Source of the DNA: Cokeromyces recurvatus
Lineage: Eukaryota; Mucoromycota; Mucoromycetes; Mucorales; Mucoraceae
Direction of reading: 5' to 3'
NCBI RefSeq assembly: GCF_025118155.1
Contig: NW_026251399.1
Coordinates: 310,001-374,000 of the forward strand
Length of the DNA stretch: 64,000 nucleotides
Positions 1-11,409 of the stretch are shown here, in pieces; position 1 is the stretch's first letter, and each line of letters begins with the position of its first letter. Both the position numbers and the translations under genes were made by a program. The notes beneath the pieces were generated by a model, which saw nothing but the letters and a program-made list of their open reading frames with translations, made no database searches and was not told where the DNA came from.

Positions 1-763
1 TTCTAGACCAAGCTACTGATCTCTTCATGTTAATATGAAACGCAGCTTCATCTATGAAAACGCAATTGCTGAAATAATCCATATCAGTTTCAAGTATCTT
101 TTTCACCCAGTGGCACCGCTCCTCAATTTTTTCAGGACTATTTCTTTCTATTGAGTGGAAATGAGCTCGTTTAAGGGTGATATTGCATTTCTTGGTTACA
201 AAGTTATGAACTGCTGATTTTTTTATTTCAATACCGGGGAATTGACTAGTGAGACCTTCTATCATTTCTTCCAATGTAGAAGATGACTTTTCGTCAATGA
301 AATTGATCAGAAACTGTTTATGTTTCTCTGTAAGAATAGGAGGTCTACCAGCTTTTCTACCACTTCCAGTTTGTCTCAGACTCATTTCTTCATCCCCAGC
401 AAGCTCTGCTTTCTTTTTCCAAGTTTGTGCCGTACTTTGAGGCACTTTTATTTCCTCAGCAGCGGCACGTACACTCATCCCTTTCTCATAAATAAGGTAA
501 AAAAAGTAGTTTTTGACTTCAGGCTTATAAGTTCGATATGTTCTTTTATTTTCATTGTTATCTTTTTTTTCTTCGTCCTTCGTAACCACTTGTTCAATCT
601 TGGCAGGTTTTTCAGGTGGCTTCAAGTCCAAGTACGTGTCGTAATTAGTAACATCCTCAAGAGGATATTCTAATTCATCAACTTCCATCTCAAGAACTGC
701 AACTGGTTCGCCTTCTTCATTGCGAAGGTTTCCTTTACCATCTTCATGTATAAATTGGTCCAT
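1..763 (-). CDS. Tc1/mariner-like (DDE superfamily) transposase, 5' part, runs off the window
   Basis: An uninterrupted reading frame of 254 codons starts at an ATG (complement of 761-763) and leaves the left edge, so the C-terminal catalytic half is missing. The N-terminus is acidic (about residues 1-60). A helix-turn-helix-like region follows, with the KGMSVRAAAEEIKVPQSTAQ stretch, then a basic GRKAGRPP hook as in Tc1/mariner DNA-binding domains. The frame ends in CVFIDEAAFHINMKRSVAW, which fits the first catalytic Asp of the DDE domain (FIDE). Cut-and-paste transposition is the family role. The frame has no stop, so the copy may be young, but whether it is active cannot be judged from half a gene. 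Short repeats just upstream (785-934) may belong to the transposon end. Confidence 0.85.
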   Translation of the reverse strand, partial: MDQFIHEDGKGNLRNEEGEPVAVLEMEVDELEYPLEDVTNYDTYLDLKPPEKPAKIEQVVTKDEEKKDNNENKRTYRTYKPEVKNYFFYLIYEKGMSVRAAAEEIKVPQSTAQTWKKKAELAGDEEMSLRQTGSGRKAGRPPILTEKHKQFLINFIDEKSSSTLEEMIEGLTSQFPGIEIKKSAVHNFVTKKCNITLKRAHFHSIERNSPEKIEERCHWVKKILETDMDYFSNCVFIDEAAFHINMKRSVAWSR

Positions 764-784
764 TGTTAAAAAAAAATTATTTTC

Positions 785-934
785 AAAAAATGAACGAGAT
801 TATTTCCTGCGAGTAATCAACTTTAAAATCTTTTTGTGAACTATTTTTTAATTTTTTTGTGAACGATTTTTTATTTTTTTTTTAATGCATTTTTTTTTCT
901 TTTGTGAACGAAATTTTTATTTTTTTATGAACGA
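785..934. repeat. Five copies of a T-rich TGAACGA motif upstream of the transposase
   Basis: The motif T(4-7)-(G/A)-TGAACGA or a close variant ends near 797, 841, 866, 911 and 934, between the transposase start and the next gene. Tc1/mariner-like elements often carry transposase-binding repeats near their ends, so these may be subterminal binding sites or part of the right terminal repeat. The other end lies outside the window, so this cannot be confirmed here. Confidence 0.45.
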
Positions 935-1268
935 ATAATTTCCGGAAATAGTGTAATAGAAATTCTTTTCTTTTTTTGTTTGCATAAAGTAAATTTATTA
1001 TCCAATGATATCTAGCACATGCAGCCATAGCGGTGATTTAATTCAGTGTTTACTCAGCAAAAAAAAAAAAAAATAAAATAAAATAAAAAAAAAAAAATGA
1101 AAAATAAAAAAAAAAAATATATAAATATAAATATAAAATGGTATAAACCAAGTTTTCTAATATTACAATTACACTTTTTCCTTTTTCTTTTGTGATTTAT
1201 TATTTTAAAAGGACACAACTACTTTAATCTTTATTTATTTATTTTTTTTGATTCTTTCATTACACAAC
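935..1268. other. Intergenic, A/T homopolymers
   Basis: No gene is seen. The stretch holds A-rich runs (about 1060-1120) and the presumed promoter and 5' UTR of the gene starting at 1269. The right end of the transposon probably lies at its left side, but no clear terminal repeat can be set without the partner end. Confidence 0.5.
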
Positions 1269-2043
1269 ATGAATTATAATAATTTAGTAAACACATTGTC
1301 ACACAATGATTTGGTAGATGAACGTTGGGATGATGACTTTGACTATTATTACTCTGAAGCAAAAGGACCTAAATTAGACGTTTTATTTCAAAATTTAACT
1401 ATGAATCATAACCAACAAACGACCAAAGAGGTACAGAAATGAAAGAATAAATAAAAAAAAAGGAACGATTACATAAGTTGTTGACATTATTTTAACTCAA
1501 CAGGTTTCAGGAGCTGATAAGGAAAAAAAAGAGATGAGTAATGATGATAGTTTAAATACAATATGCTTTAAAGAAGATATAACACCTGATGATGAAGATC
1601 AAGATAAGCAAATTTATTTCAATGATTACCCTACCATTGAAATTAATTTAGCGACTCCATCAACGACACCTTCTATGATTGAAGAAGAAGAAGATTATGA
1701 CTATTTGACAACTACACAAACACAACCTAATAGGACTACTAAAAAGGAAGAAGAAGGAGAAGATTTCTCTATTATTCCATTGAATGAATTTGATAACTAT
1801 GATGAATTAAATGAAGAATTGATGCTTAATGAATGCGTCACTATTAAACCACAAGAAGTCAGCAAAGAAACCAACAAAAAAGACAGAACGCCCTTAAATT
1901 TGTACACATATCACTCAAGTCTTGTTCAATATTATATGGACATTATTTTACATAAAACAGATCCACTTTCTATATCTTCTCAAGTCTCTGAAACGTTACC
2001 TAATTTGTATAAAAATTACATTCAAAAGTTAAGGGACTTATGA
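1269..2043 (+). CDS. Hypothetical acidic protein, 233 aa, one intron
   Basis: Two exons join in phase: 1269-1430 and 1504-2043, with a 73-bp GT-AG intron (GTACAG...CAACAG). The ATG at 1269 is preferred because the upstream in-frame extension has only a TTG. The product is rich in Asp, Glu and Thr (DERWDDDFDYYYSE near the start, an EEEEDYDY tract in the middle) and has no signal peptide, membrane segment or catalytic motif that I recognise. The last 45 residues look more ordered (NLYTYHSSLVQYYMDIIL). The function is unknown. The phased intron and continuous frame support a real gene, probably encoding a largely disordered protein. Confidence 0.6.
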
Positions 2044-3846
2044 TGATGAATAACCTCTATCTTTTTATTTATAAGCATTTAACCATTCCTTTTCTTTTTT
2101 GCAACGATACCCCTTTCTCCTTACTTACTTTTATAATAATCTTTTCATTAATAAAATAACGTTTTTTATTTGTCTAAAACAAGATTTTTTTTCTCTGTCT
2201 GTCAGCAAATTCTTATTATTATTATTAAAAAGAGAGTTATGTAATCAAGCCTATTACTATTTTTAATAGATTTCTTTACATTGTCATTCTTTTACTAAAT
2301 CCATCAAGCCAGATTGATGTGAAATAATATATTTTTCATAAATATGTTTCAATTACTGCAGCATGTTTAACAACGAGTGTGTGTGTGTGTTATCGTTACA
2401 CAATCTTTGTCAGCGCTGTCCCCATTCGACATAGACTTTATGCAACACTGTTTAATTAATTTTTTTTTATACGTGTATATTTATTTAAATTTAGGAAAAG
2501 GATTATTATTGTTTCACTTTAATAGACATGCCATACAGAGAAAGGGAATAAACACAAGGCTTATTCATGTTATGTCTCTAAATGACACAGACAGTGGCTT
2601 TAAAAGACAATCATTATTTTAGGCATTAAATAGACTACTGACGAACAAAATAGGATTGAATAATACAAAGTTTATCCATCTATATAAACCTGTTTTCATA
2701 TGTGAGGTATCCATCATCATCATCACGCCCATTCCATTCGATTAAAGTCACTAATGCAGTAAGGTCCTTTTTCATGTGAAAATACTTGTAATAAAATGCA
2801 TTAAAAACTATCCCCTATTATTTTGTCACAATATCAGAATAGATACAATATGATAGTTGTGACAAATAGGGTAAGGTAACATTAAGCTTCCCTTGCCCAT
2901 CAAGCTTCAATATCATAAAATAGAAGGATATAAATTCTATGAATACCATATTTTAGAGGAATAAATAAAATAGATAGACTGTTACATGAAAGTAAGCTAG
3001 TATTTAAAGATCCTTCTAACGTCGTAAACGCATGAATCTTCTAGACAAATTATGAGAATAATAAAATATTTCAGCATCGTAAATGTATACAGTTGAGCAA
3101 GGGTAATTATAAAAAAGGCGTAGTGTGCTTTTATTTTCATCGTTTGTGCTACAAGTGATTGGATTGATATTCCAAGATGATCATAACTTGACAAGGAAAA
3201 GGCTTTTCTTTTGTAGACAAATCTATGTGACATTTGCATAGAATTTATCTCTTATTAAATTTGTATATTCAAAGTTAATAAGCTTCTATTTTATTCTTGA
3301 TAAAAACAAGCTTAAGAGATATGAAAACTTGTATATATGCTTTTACCTGCAAATATATTAATTTTGTATATTTATACATCATATAAATAAATAAAAAAAG
3401 GAGGGGGCCATTATAATGGAAGATGTAGAAGACACTCGAATAGTGTATGCGAGTCCTTTTTTTTTTATAATTCTCCTTTTCTTGCATGAGTTGGTATTTC
3501 TTTGTTTTGTTTTTTCCTCAATAAATATCTGCTGTATATCACACAGTCATTCTATTCACTATTGATATATATTAATTAAAAATCAACTTACGTTATTATA
3601 TAAATATGCTAAGACAGAAAAAAAAAGAAAAAAAAAATGCCGCAGCCTATTTTTTTTTTTTTTTTTTTACGGCTGCTGCTTTGCTCTTGTGTCCTTAAAA
3701 AGAAAAATAAATATTTTTGTAAATATTTTTGTAAATATTTTTATAAATATTTTTATTTTATTTTATTTTATTTTATTTTTTTTTGTTTTTTTTGTTTTGT
3801 TTTTTTTTTGCAATTACAAACATTACATTAATCTATTTGTTTAATA
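2044..3846. other. Intergenic, no gene recognised
   Basis: The open frames here are short and low-complexity, and none shows a domain or a spliceable extension. The stretch includes an imperfect inverted repeat (2813-2831 against 2857-2871, CCCTATT...TTGTCACAA and its complement) and T-rich, TTTTA-repeat sequence at 3640-3810 just before the next start codon. Confidence 0.5.
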
Positions 3847-5901
3847 ATGACATTACTATTATTACAAGGATCACAGTTTTTATTAATCAATATATCCAGC
3901 ATTATACAATCTCTATTATTGCTTATGGGCTCATTGCTAGTTTTAATACCTATTTACCAAACACTGAATATAAATAAATTAATATCATCCGGAATATCAA
4001 AAAGCAGTCCAAGTAGAATAATACCCTATATCAAGAATGTATATTTGAAATCATCATTAATATCATCATCAACAACAACACCATTATCGATCAATAGATC
4101 TGCATTACCATCCGCTGACATTGTGACTTCCGAGCTTAAACCTATAGATACTCAAGTATGCTTATTACCAGAAATTTCTAGTTCAATGATAGCAGGTCTA
4201 ACTAATACTGGAAATTCATGCTTTTTAAATTCTGTCTTACAGGTAAGAGAATGTATATGCTGATTACATCTATATTATCTTAACTTTATTGAATAGTCTT
4301 TATCTTCTCTACCGAAATTACATGCTTATTTAGATCAAATAAGCAATGATTTGTCAAGTCATAATTTACCTGTATCACGTTCATTACTAAAAACGTTACG
4401 ACTTTTATCTACACCTTCTGATACTGTCTTTCGACCCACAGAGATTATTTCTGCATTATCAGTAAATAATAAGCAAGTTATTAATCAAGAACAACAAGAC
4501 GCTCAAGAATTATATCAATTGATAGTCACTGAATTAGAAAATGAAATTAATCATAAATTAAAGTTTAAACAACAAGGCTTTAAAGATATTTTAACTTTTA
4601 ATTCTAAACAGAACAAAAGTTTATTAGAAAACCCGTTAACTGGTTTATTAGCTTATAGAATTTCTTGTATGCAATGTGGATATTCGGTAATTTATACACG
4701 TCTATGACTGACTGACTGACTGACTAACTAACTAACTAACTAACTTGTTTATTTAGTCTGGTATTCCACTTCAATCATTTAATAATGTTCAACTTACACT
4801 CCCTAATGCTGTAAATATTTTCTTTGTTTTAAAATCATTTCTTCTCCTTATTAATTCTTTTTTTTTTCTTTCTTTCTTTCTTTCCAGGATAACACAACAT
4901 TGGATGACTGTCTTCAACAATTAACAAGTACGGAATATCTTACAGATGTTGAATGTAGTAAATGTTTTTTAATCAATACATTACATGAACTAAATACACA
5001 GATTCATTCGTTACATAATCACCCTAAGAAAGTCGAAAGGATGTGTCAATTAAAAAAGGAGATAGAGCACAGACTTAAGGTCGGAAATATAGAGGATGAT
5101 TTTAAGGGGTGCATAAACATGAATATCAAAAAATCGATTGGAATTAAAAGTAAACAATCTTTGTTTGCTAAACCACCTAAAATTCTTTGTCTTCACTTTG
5201 TTCGATCTGTCTTTTTACCTACAGGTGAAATGGTCAAGAATACGTGTCAAGTTAAATTCCCTTTGATATTAGATCTATCACGCTATTGTACAGATAATGC
5301 TTTAGACATTCAGCCTCGTTTATCTATCTCGACCCCTGATGAAAAAAATACAATAATGAAATATAGACTCATGAGTACTGTGATACATTATGGAGACCAT
5401 TATTCGGGGCATTATATCGCTTATAAACGTCGTCTAATTGCAGAAAAATGTAATTGTGAAAGATGTGGAAAAGAAGAAGGTGGTGAGATGCTTTTGAGAT
5501 CACATGATTCTGAATGGTTTAGAATTTCTGATGATCGAGTTCGTTTATGTGATGCTGAAGAAGTTTTAAAAGAAAATCCCTTCATGTTATTATATGAATT
5601 GATTGAAGATGAAACAACAAAAAGTACACCAACAGATCAATTCCAATTCATTACTCAAACCTCACTTGCCGACAATAGTAAATGTGAACCAAAGGAATCT
5701 GGGATATCAAGCGACGATAATGATGATTTTGAAGAATGGCTTACATCCACTATTCCAGCAGCCCCACCTTCCTCTCCTATATTAAATCCAATACCACTAA
5801 TTAAACCACCACTCAAACGTAAAAATGTCAATAATAATAAGAGACATAGTATATCTCATCTTGGTTTAAACCATCGATCTATCCCTATTCTTACTCAATA
5901 A
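3847..5901 (+). CDS. Membrane-anchored ubiquitin C-terminal hydrolase (USP30/Ubp16 type), 617 aa
   Basis: Four exons (3847-4242, 4297-4686, 4757-4810, 4888-5901) all join in phase 0. The Cys box is GLTNTGNSCFLNSVLQ, with the nucleophile at about residue 125. The His box HYGDHYSGHYIAYK lies at about 445-460. CMQCG and CSKC supply the two halves of the usual USP zinc-binding knuckle. A hydrophobic N-terminus (about 14-38, SIIQSLLLLMGSLLVLIPIY) precedes the catalytic domain, as in human USP30 and yeast Ubp16 of the mitochondrial outer membrane. The role is removal of ubiquitin from membrane-associated substrates. Mitochondrial location is inferred from this architecture only. The C-terminal 90 residues are low-complexity. 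The second intron carries a GACT/AACT microsatellite. Confidence 0.9.
4702..4745. repeat. GACT/AACT tetranucleotide microsatellite in a USP intron
   Basis: Consecutive GACT units change to AACT units inside the second intron of the ubiquitin protease gene. It ends 11 bases before the 3' splice site and gives the intron many CTAAC/CTGAC branch-point-like motifs. Confidence 0.8.
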
Positions 5902-6189
5902 GTTATCATCTACTATTTATCTATCGTTTGCAAATAATATACTTACTATAATATTAATAATAAAAACTATTTATTTATTTATTTATTTATACATGTATAC
6001 ACAATGTAGTGTGGGAAATAATGAGTCTTTCCATATCATATCAACATGAGGGGATTTTCAAATGAATAGTCCTATTTTAAGTTGTGTGTAATTTTACCTT
6101 TTTACATGTGAGTATATATTTGCTACTCTTTAATTTTGCTTTCTCACTCACACACACACTCTCTCTCTTACTTTCTTATATTTACATAA
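5902..6189. other. Short intergenic region with TTTA repeats
   Basis: It holds the 3' UTR of the ubiquitin protease, with TTTA repeats near 5970, and the promoter of the hydratase gene, with CA/CT-rich simple sequence near 6146-6172. No gene is seen. Confidence 0.5.
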
Positions 6190-6895
6190 ATGCCTGAAGG
6201 ATATAAAGTAGATATTTCAAAAGCTGTAGGACATACTTACCCACCAGATATTGTAAGAAGACATATATGTATATTTGTTTATAATTCAAAAAAAAAAAAA
6301 TGCATAACATTCTTTAGGTGGCTTGCACTCGTCGTGATTATTTATTATATGCCTTATCTGTTGGTGTACCTGAAAATGACCTTCAATGGTTATATGAACT
6401 TGGTATAACCCATAACTATAACTATATACATATATATATATATCACAAGAAAGGCTCTAATATTATATATACCAAAATAAAAAAAAATAGATATTAACTT
6501 TGGACCATTACCTACATATCCGCTCTGTTTGCTCTTAAAAGCGGATGATTGGGATGTTAATTCCTTTATCGAAAGATGGTCCTCAGGTGGCCCGTTACCT
6601 GGTGTACCCCCTTATGATTTTAATAAAATTGTGCATGGTGAACAATCATTTGAAGTTATTCAACCTTTTCCAACAGAAGGTGGACGATTTAAACTAATAA
6701 AAAAATGTGTTGGTGTCTATGATAAAGGATCAGGTATGGTGATTGATTCTAGAGTTGATTTGTATGGTGAAGAAGATGATGTTCATTACTGTCGTATGAG
6801 TTCAAAAATGTTTATTAGAGGGTATGGTGGATGGAATGTAAGTGATTCGTATGTATAACATAGTAGAATAACTTGTAATAGTACCTTACACACAT

Positions 6896-6927
<32 letters not shown>

Positions 6928-7463
6928 CAGGGACCAAAAGGCCCTAAACCTGTTATTTATGATCCTCCTCTTCGTGATCCCGATGTAATTGACAGTTTTA
7001 AAACTGCCCCTAATCAAGCTCTTTTATATCGTTTATCTGGGTAATATATATACTTATACATACATATATACATATTTTATTACTCTATTCACTTTTATCG
7101 TCTACTAGTGACTTTAATCCATTACATGCAGATATTCATTTAGCTTCTGCTGTAGGGTTTCATAAACCCATTTTACATGGTTTATGCTCCTATGGTAAAT
7201 GTGCACACTCTATTATCAAGTATTTTGGTGACAATGATCGTACTCGATTTAAATCTATGGAAGCTAGATTCGCTCAGCCTGTTTTCCCTGGTGAAACAAT
7301 AGAGATTTTGATGTGGAAAGTACCTACTACCATCCGTCATAACTCTGCTACTAACTTGGATACCATTATTTTTCAAGCTCGTGTTAAAGAAAGAAATGTT
7401 TTTGTGCTTACAAATGGCTATGCTCTTCTTTATAAAAAAGATAATACCTTTGCCAAAATATAA
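6190..7463 (+). CDS. Peroxisomal enoyl-CoA hydratase 2 (MaoC-like), stand-alone, 319 aa
   Basis: Five exons (6190-6252, 6318-6402, 6491-6837, 6931-7040, 7109-7463) join in phase. The protein has the two-part hot-dog fold layout of hydratase 2. The signature DFNPLHADIHLASAVGF (about residues 203-219) contains the catalytic Asp/His of the (R)-specific hydratase motif, followed by the HGLCSYG segment. Fungal hydratase 2 is usually the C-terminal third of the 900-residue multifunctional enzyme MFE-2. This gene encodes the hydratase alone, like plant ECH2. It ends in Ala-Lys-Ile, a known peroxisomal targeting tripeptide in the Candida tropicalis trifunctional enzyme. The role is hydration of trans-2-enoyl-CoA to (3R)-hydroxyacyl-CoA in beta-oxidation. 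Its 3' end faces a dehydrogenase gene 52 bp away. Confidence 0.9.
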
Positions 7464-7515
7464 TAAAAATAGTTAACTTTTATTTATTTATTTATTTATT
7501 TATTATTCTTTCTAA

Positions 7516-7609
7516 TTATTCTGGGCGACGATAAACGGTCTTTGAATCAGCTTGATTGACAGGGAAAACTAAAGTATGTAAAATATTTAAGTACATTTGC
7601 ATATTTATG

Positions 7610-7657
<48 letters not shown>

Positions 7658-8683
7658 TACCAAGCATATCAGCAATATTAACATGATCAGGACGACCAGC
7701 AGTAAAGACAATAAGTTCAGCTATATCATTTTTTTTTGTTTAAAAAAAAAGGCACATAAATACCAAGAATAATAATATAAATCATGTTTATGTTACCAAT
7801 ATCATCAGCAACAAGAGGCTGTATTCCTTTATAAACATTGTCTGCTTTTTCTTTATCACCACGGAAACGGACTGTAGAAAACTCAGTATTTACTAAACCA
7901 GGGCAAATTTGACTAACACGAATAGGTGTATCTACTAATTCAATAGCCAATGCCTTTGTAATAGCATCTACAGCAAATTTAGTAGCTAAGTAGTTATAAA
8001 AGGATTAGAGATACACTTCTTTTATATTTGTATATATATATATACATTCAAAGAGAAGAGAACTTTACCGCAATAAATACTTCCGCCTCCATAAGCTTGT
8101 TTACCAGCAATAGAACCAATGTTAATTACATGACCTCTACCACGTTCTTTCATACCAGGAACAATGGCCTTTGTCAAGAAGACAAGACCCTTGATATTTG
8201 TTTGTAGCATTTGATCGACCACGTCTTCATCAGCATCAATTAAGGGATCGGTACCAATGACCATACCTGCATTATTCAATAAAACATCGACATTTTTTAC
8301 TTGCTCGGGTAATTCAGCAACAACTTTATTAATTTGTTGTACATTACGAACATCAAGTTGAACAGCATGAATATAAATTCCTGGATGAGTTTTGTTTAAT
8401 TCTGACTTGAGTTTCTCAAGTCTTTCTACACGTCGAGCAGTGATAATCTATTATAAGGATTGAATCTTAGTTTCTTTTATTACACTAGACATGGTTTACG
8501 TATATATTGTCATTTACCAAATTGCAACCTTCGTCAGCAAACTGACGTGCACTTGCTTCACCAATACCTGCTGAAGCACCCGTACTATTCAATGAATATA
8601 AATAATAATATCAAAAAGCTATTCTATACATATATGTGTATATATAATTACATGAAAACTGTCTTTCCCTGGAGTCGACCCAT
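7516..8683 (-). CDS. Short-chain dehydrogenase/reductase, YMR226C-type 3-hydroxy acid dehydrogenase, 259 aa
   Basis: Six exons on the minus strand (8652-8683, 8518-8584, 8069-8447, 7797-7985, 7661-7720, 7516-7568) join in phase. The Rossmann motif is FITGASAGIGEASARQFA at the N-terminus. NNAG follows at mid-length (VDVLLNNAGMV). The catalytic set is Ser in INIGSIAGKQAYG, then Tyr and Lys in YCATK, split by an intron. ICPGLVNTEF matches the PG motif of classical SDRs. The overall pattern resembles yeast YMR226C and bacterial YdfG, NADP-dependent dehydrogenases of beta-hydroxy acids such as serine and 3-hydroxy acids. Exact substrate cannot be told. The fifth intron carries an A44 run (plus strand). 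It is convergent with the hydratase 2 gene. No C-terminal peroxisomal signal is seen. Confidence 0.88.
7612..7655. repeat. A44 homopolymer (T44 in gene sense) inside the SDR gene's fifth intron
   Basis: It lies a few bases downstream of the 5' splice site of the dehydrogenase intron. Runs of this size recur across the window and are prone to length change. Confidence 0.9.
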
Positions 8684-9746
8684 ATTGTATATTTAATTAC
8701 GGGAAAAAAAAATATAAAAATATAACAATAATAATAATAATAATAAATAATCTACTAGATGTATTTTTTTTTTCCGAGTATTACAATCACGTAAATTAAC
8801 AATATTATCCCGGTTTTAGTTGCAAATGCCCACCAACAACTATAGTCTTTTTTTTTTTTTTCATCCATAAAAAGCTAAAGTCTACTACTCATTTAATATT
8901 CATTTTTTGTAGCAAATATCATTTGATACTGTCATTATTGTTATATACATGTATATATATGTATATAGATTATTACGTAATATTTATACTGATCACCAAT
9001 ATTTATGGAAATATAAAAAAGGGTCCTTTTTTTATTATTATTATTTGAGTAAATTGATGAATATGCATATTGACATAAAAATACTATCAAATATATTTGT
9101 CTATTATGTCCAGCGGTATCATCGATCAAGTTATTTGACTTTGGAAGAAGGAAAGAAAAAAAAATTTTTTTTGAGCTAATAATGCGATTGATGAGAGAAA
9201 AAGTATTCCAACCAGCTGATGACGATCCCACACATAAAAAAAAATTGTTACCTCATAAAAGCAAGTCCCCTTCTTCTCCTTGTTGAGTGTGTTAATAGAT
9301 TAAGAATGATACGTTAACTCCGTTTAAAATATAATCTTTTATTATTTTATATATTGTAAAGTCTTAAAGGAAATATTAAAAGAATAAAGGGGAGATCAAA
9401 GTTTATTGATCTCCTTTTTTTTTTTTTTTTTCAAGATTGAAAATATAAAAATTATTTTCTTTTCCTTCTTTTATTTTATTTTATTTCATTTTATTACACA
9501 CAAACAATACATTTTATACGTAATTATTTTAAAATAAAATACATTTAGGTTTCTCTTTTATATTGGTTATGATTTCTTTGCATCTCCAAAAGTGTAATTA
9601 TCGGAGCAGTGCTTGATACTTTTTTTTTATTATTATACTGTATCTTTTTTTCATATAATATCTTTCCCCTCTATCTTATTTAAGTATTTATTTATTTATT
9701 TTTTCATTTATATCATTGATCACACTTATTCACTATAAATATATAA
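8684..9746. other. Intergenic, divergent promoter region
   Basis: It lies between the divergent dehydrogenase and copper-fist genes, so it should hold both promoters. It contains ATA/TAA microsatellites near 8730-8746 and T-rich runs. Open frames in both directions are short, low-complexity and without recognisable domains. No gene is supported. Confidence 0.5.
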
Positions 9747-11409
9747 ATGTACATTAACGGCTTAAAATATGCTTGCTCCACTTGCATTAAGGTAAAGAAA
9801 AAGAAAAAGAAAAAGAAAAGCTTGTAGTACATTATTTAAATCTAAATGAATATATTTTTTTAGGGTCATCGTTCTTCCCATTGTAATCATACCGAACGTC
9901 CTTTATTTGAAATTCGTAAAAAAGGTCGTCCTGTTACTCAATGCGCATACTGTAGAGATCTTCGAAAAACAAAACAAATACATATTAAATGTGCATGCAA
10001 TGATAAAAAAGGTAAATATAAAATAACAATATATGTGTGTGTATGTGTATGTGTATGTGTATATTTATACATATAAAGGTAGCAATATTGAAAATAGTCT
10101 TTCTTCACAATATCCTTTATTAATCAAAAATAATTTATCACAAGCATGTTCTTCTTCGACTCTTGTAAATGACGTATCTCAACAAGATAATACAAAATGT
10201 ACTTGTCCTGCAAATATTCATACAACTAAAGAAATGGAAGCTATTCCCATGATAAGGTCATCATCGTCTGGCTCTGTTCCTCCTACTACGAGTACTCAAC
10301 TAGAAATGCCACAAGATACTTTATTACAACAAGCGCCACTCTGTCCTACAACAAATGAGGAAAATAGACCTTATTCATGGGCGTTGATCACTACGTCTAC
10401 TCCTCCTCCTCCTTCTTCCGCCAATCAGGATGTGAATTTATCTACTACTAATAATCCTGTACCATTTTCACAATCATCCCCATTTACTGGTAACACGACT
10501 GATATGACCTTCAATCATCATGATTACCTTCAGCTCGGGTTCACTTTTCATAAGCCACCCTCTTCCACTCAAAGGTTTCTAGAGGGTAAACCTAGGTTAA
10601 AACGTCGATCTACATCGAATAGTAAACGTCATCAACAATCCATGTCTACTCTTATGATGGCTGCTTGTGGTATACCGATGACGATGGCTAATTTAACGAT
10701 TGATACGAATAGTAGTAGTACTAGTAGTAGTAGTGCTAGTTTAACAACACCTCCTTCATCCACTCTATCTCCTGAAGTACCCTCTTTTAATAATCCAAAT
10801 ATGGACTTGCAATTTGATTATCTTACTCAACAACTTGAAACATTGTCTAGCCATCATCCAGACACTTCATCATTGAATGATGTAGAAGAATTTACAACTA
10901 TCTTGAGCAACATACTTCTTCCTCAAGTCTCTCATCCTACTCCTACTCCTACTCCTACTACACCACCACCACCACCACCACTACTATCACAACAACAACA
11001 ACCTATAAGGTCTCATTGTGGTAGTTTTGTACCTCTTTCAAATTGCTGTCAAGATCTTGGTGTAAATGGAGGTGAGTCTGTTGTCATCACCATCACTCCT
11101 CTACTTACTGATCCATCTAAACAACAAACAAATACAACTACTAGTACTACTACTACTACTACTACTACTCGTATTGTTACATGTTATTGTGGACAGCAAT
11201 GTATTTGTCCTGGTTGTCTTGTACATCCTGGCAATTTTCTTTTAGGAAATGATCCTTATACAGGTTTATTACCTTCTTCTTCCTCTTCTTGTTATTGTTC
11301 TGATGAAGAAGATACGTCAAATAAGACAACGATGATAGTAGAAGCAAATACAAATGATATATTTAATTTAAATAATAACACCAATTATATGTCATTTTCA
11401 CCATCATAA
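9747..11409 (+). CDS. Copper-fist transcription factor, Cuf1/Mac1 type, 507 aa
   Basis: Exons 9747-9791, 9864-10011 and 10079-11409 join in phase. Residues 1-60 form a copper-fist domain: ACSTC and HCNH supply C-x2-C-x8-C-x-H zinc ligands, then KKGRP (the minor-groove R/KGRP motif), TQCAYC and KCAC. The middle is low-complexity (Ser, Thr, Pro). Near residues 432-446 the motif CYCGQQCICPGCLVH (C-x-C-x3-C-x-C-x2-C-x2-H) matches the Cys-rich copper-sensing module of Mac1 and Cuf1. A further Cys pair (KCTC) lies just after the fist. By family knowledge this is a nuclear regulator of copper uptake, and in Cuf1 also of iron genes, switched off when copper binds the C-terminal module. Start choice is firm because the fist begins at residue 1-2 in this family. 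Confidence 0.93.

Noticed and set aside
320..673. Plus-strand frames at 249-673
   Set aside because: They are shadows of the longer transposase frame on the minus strand, which carries recognisable motifs.
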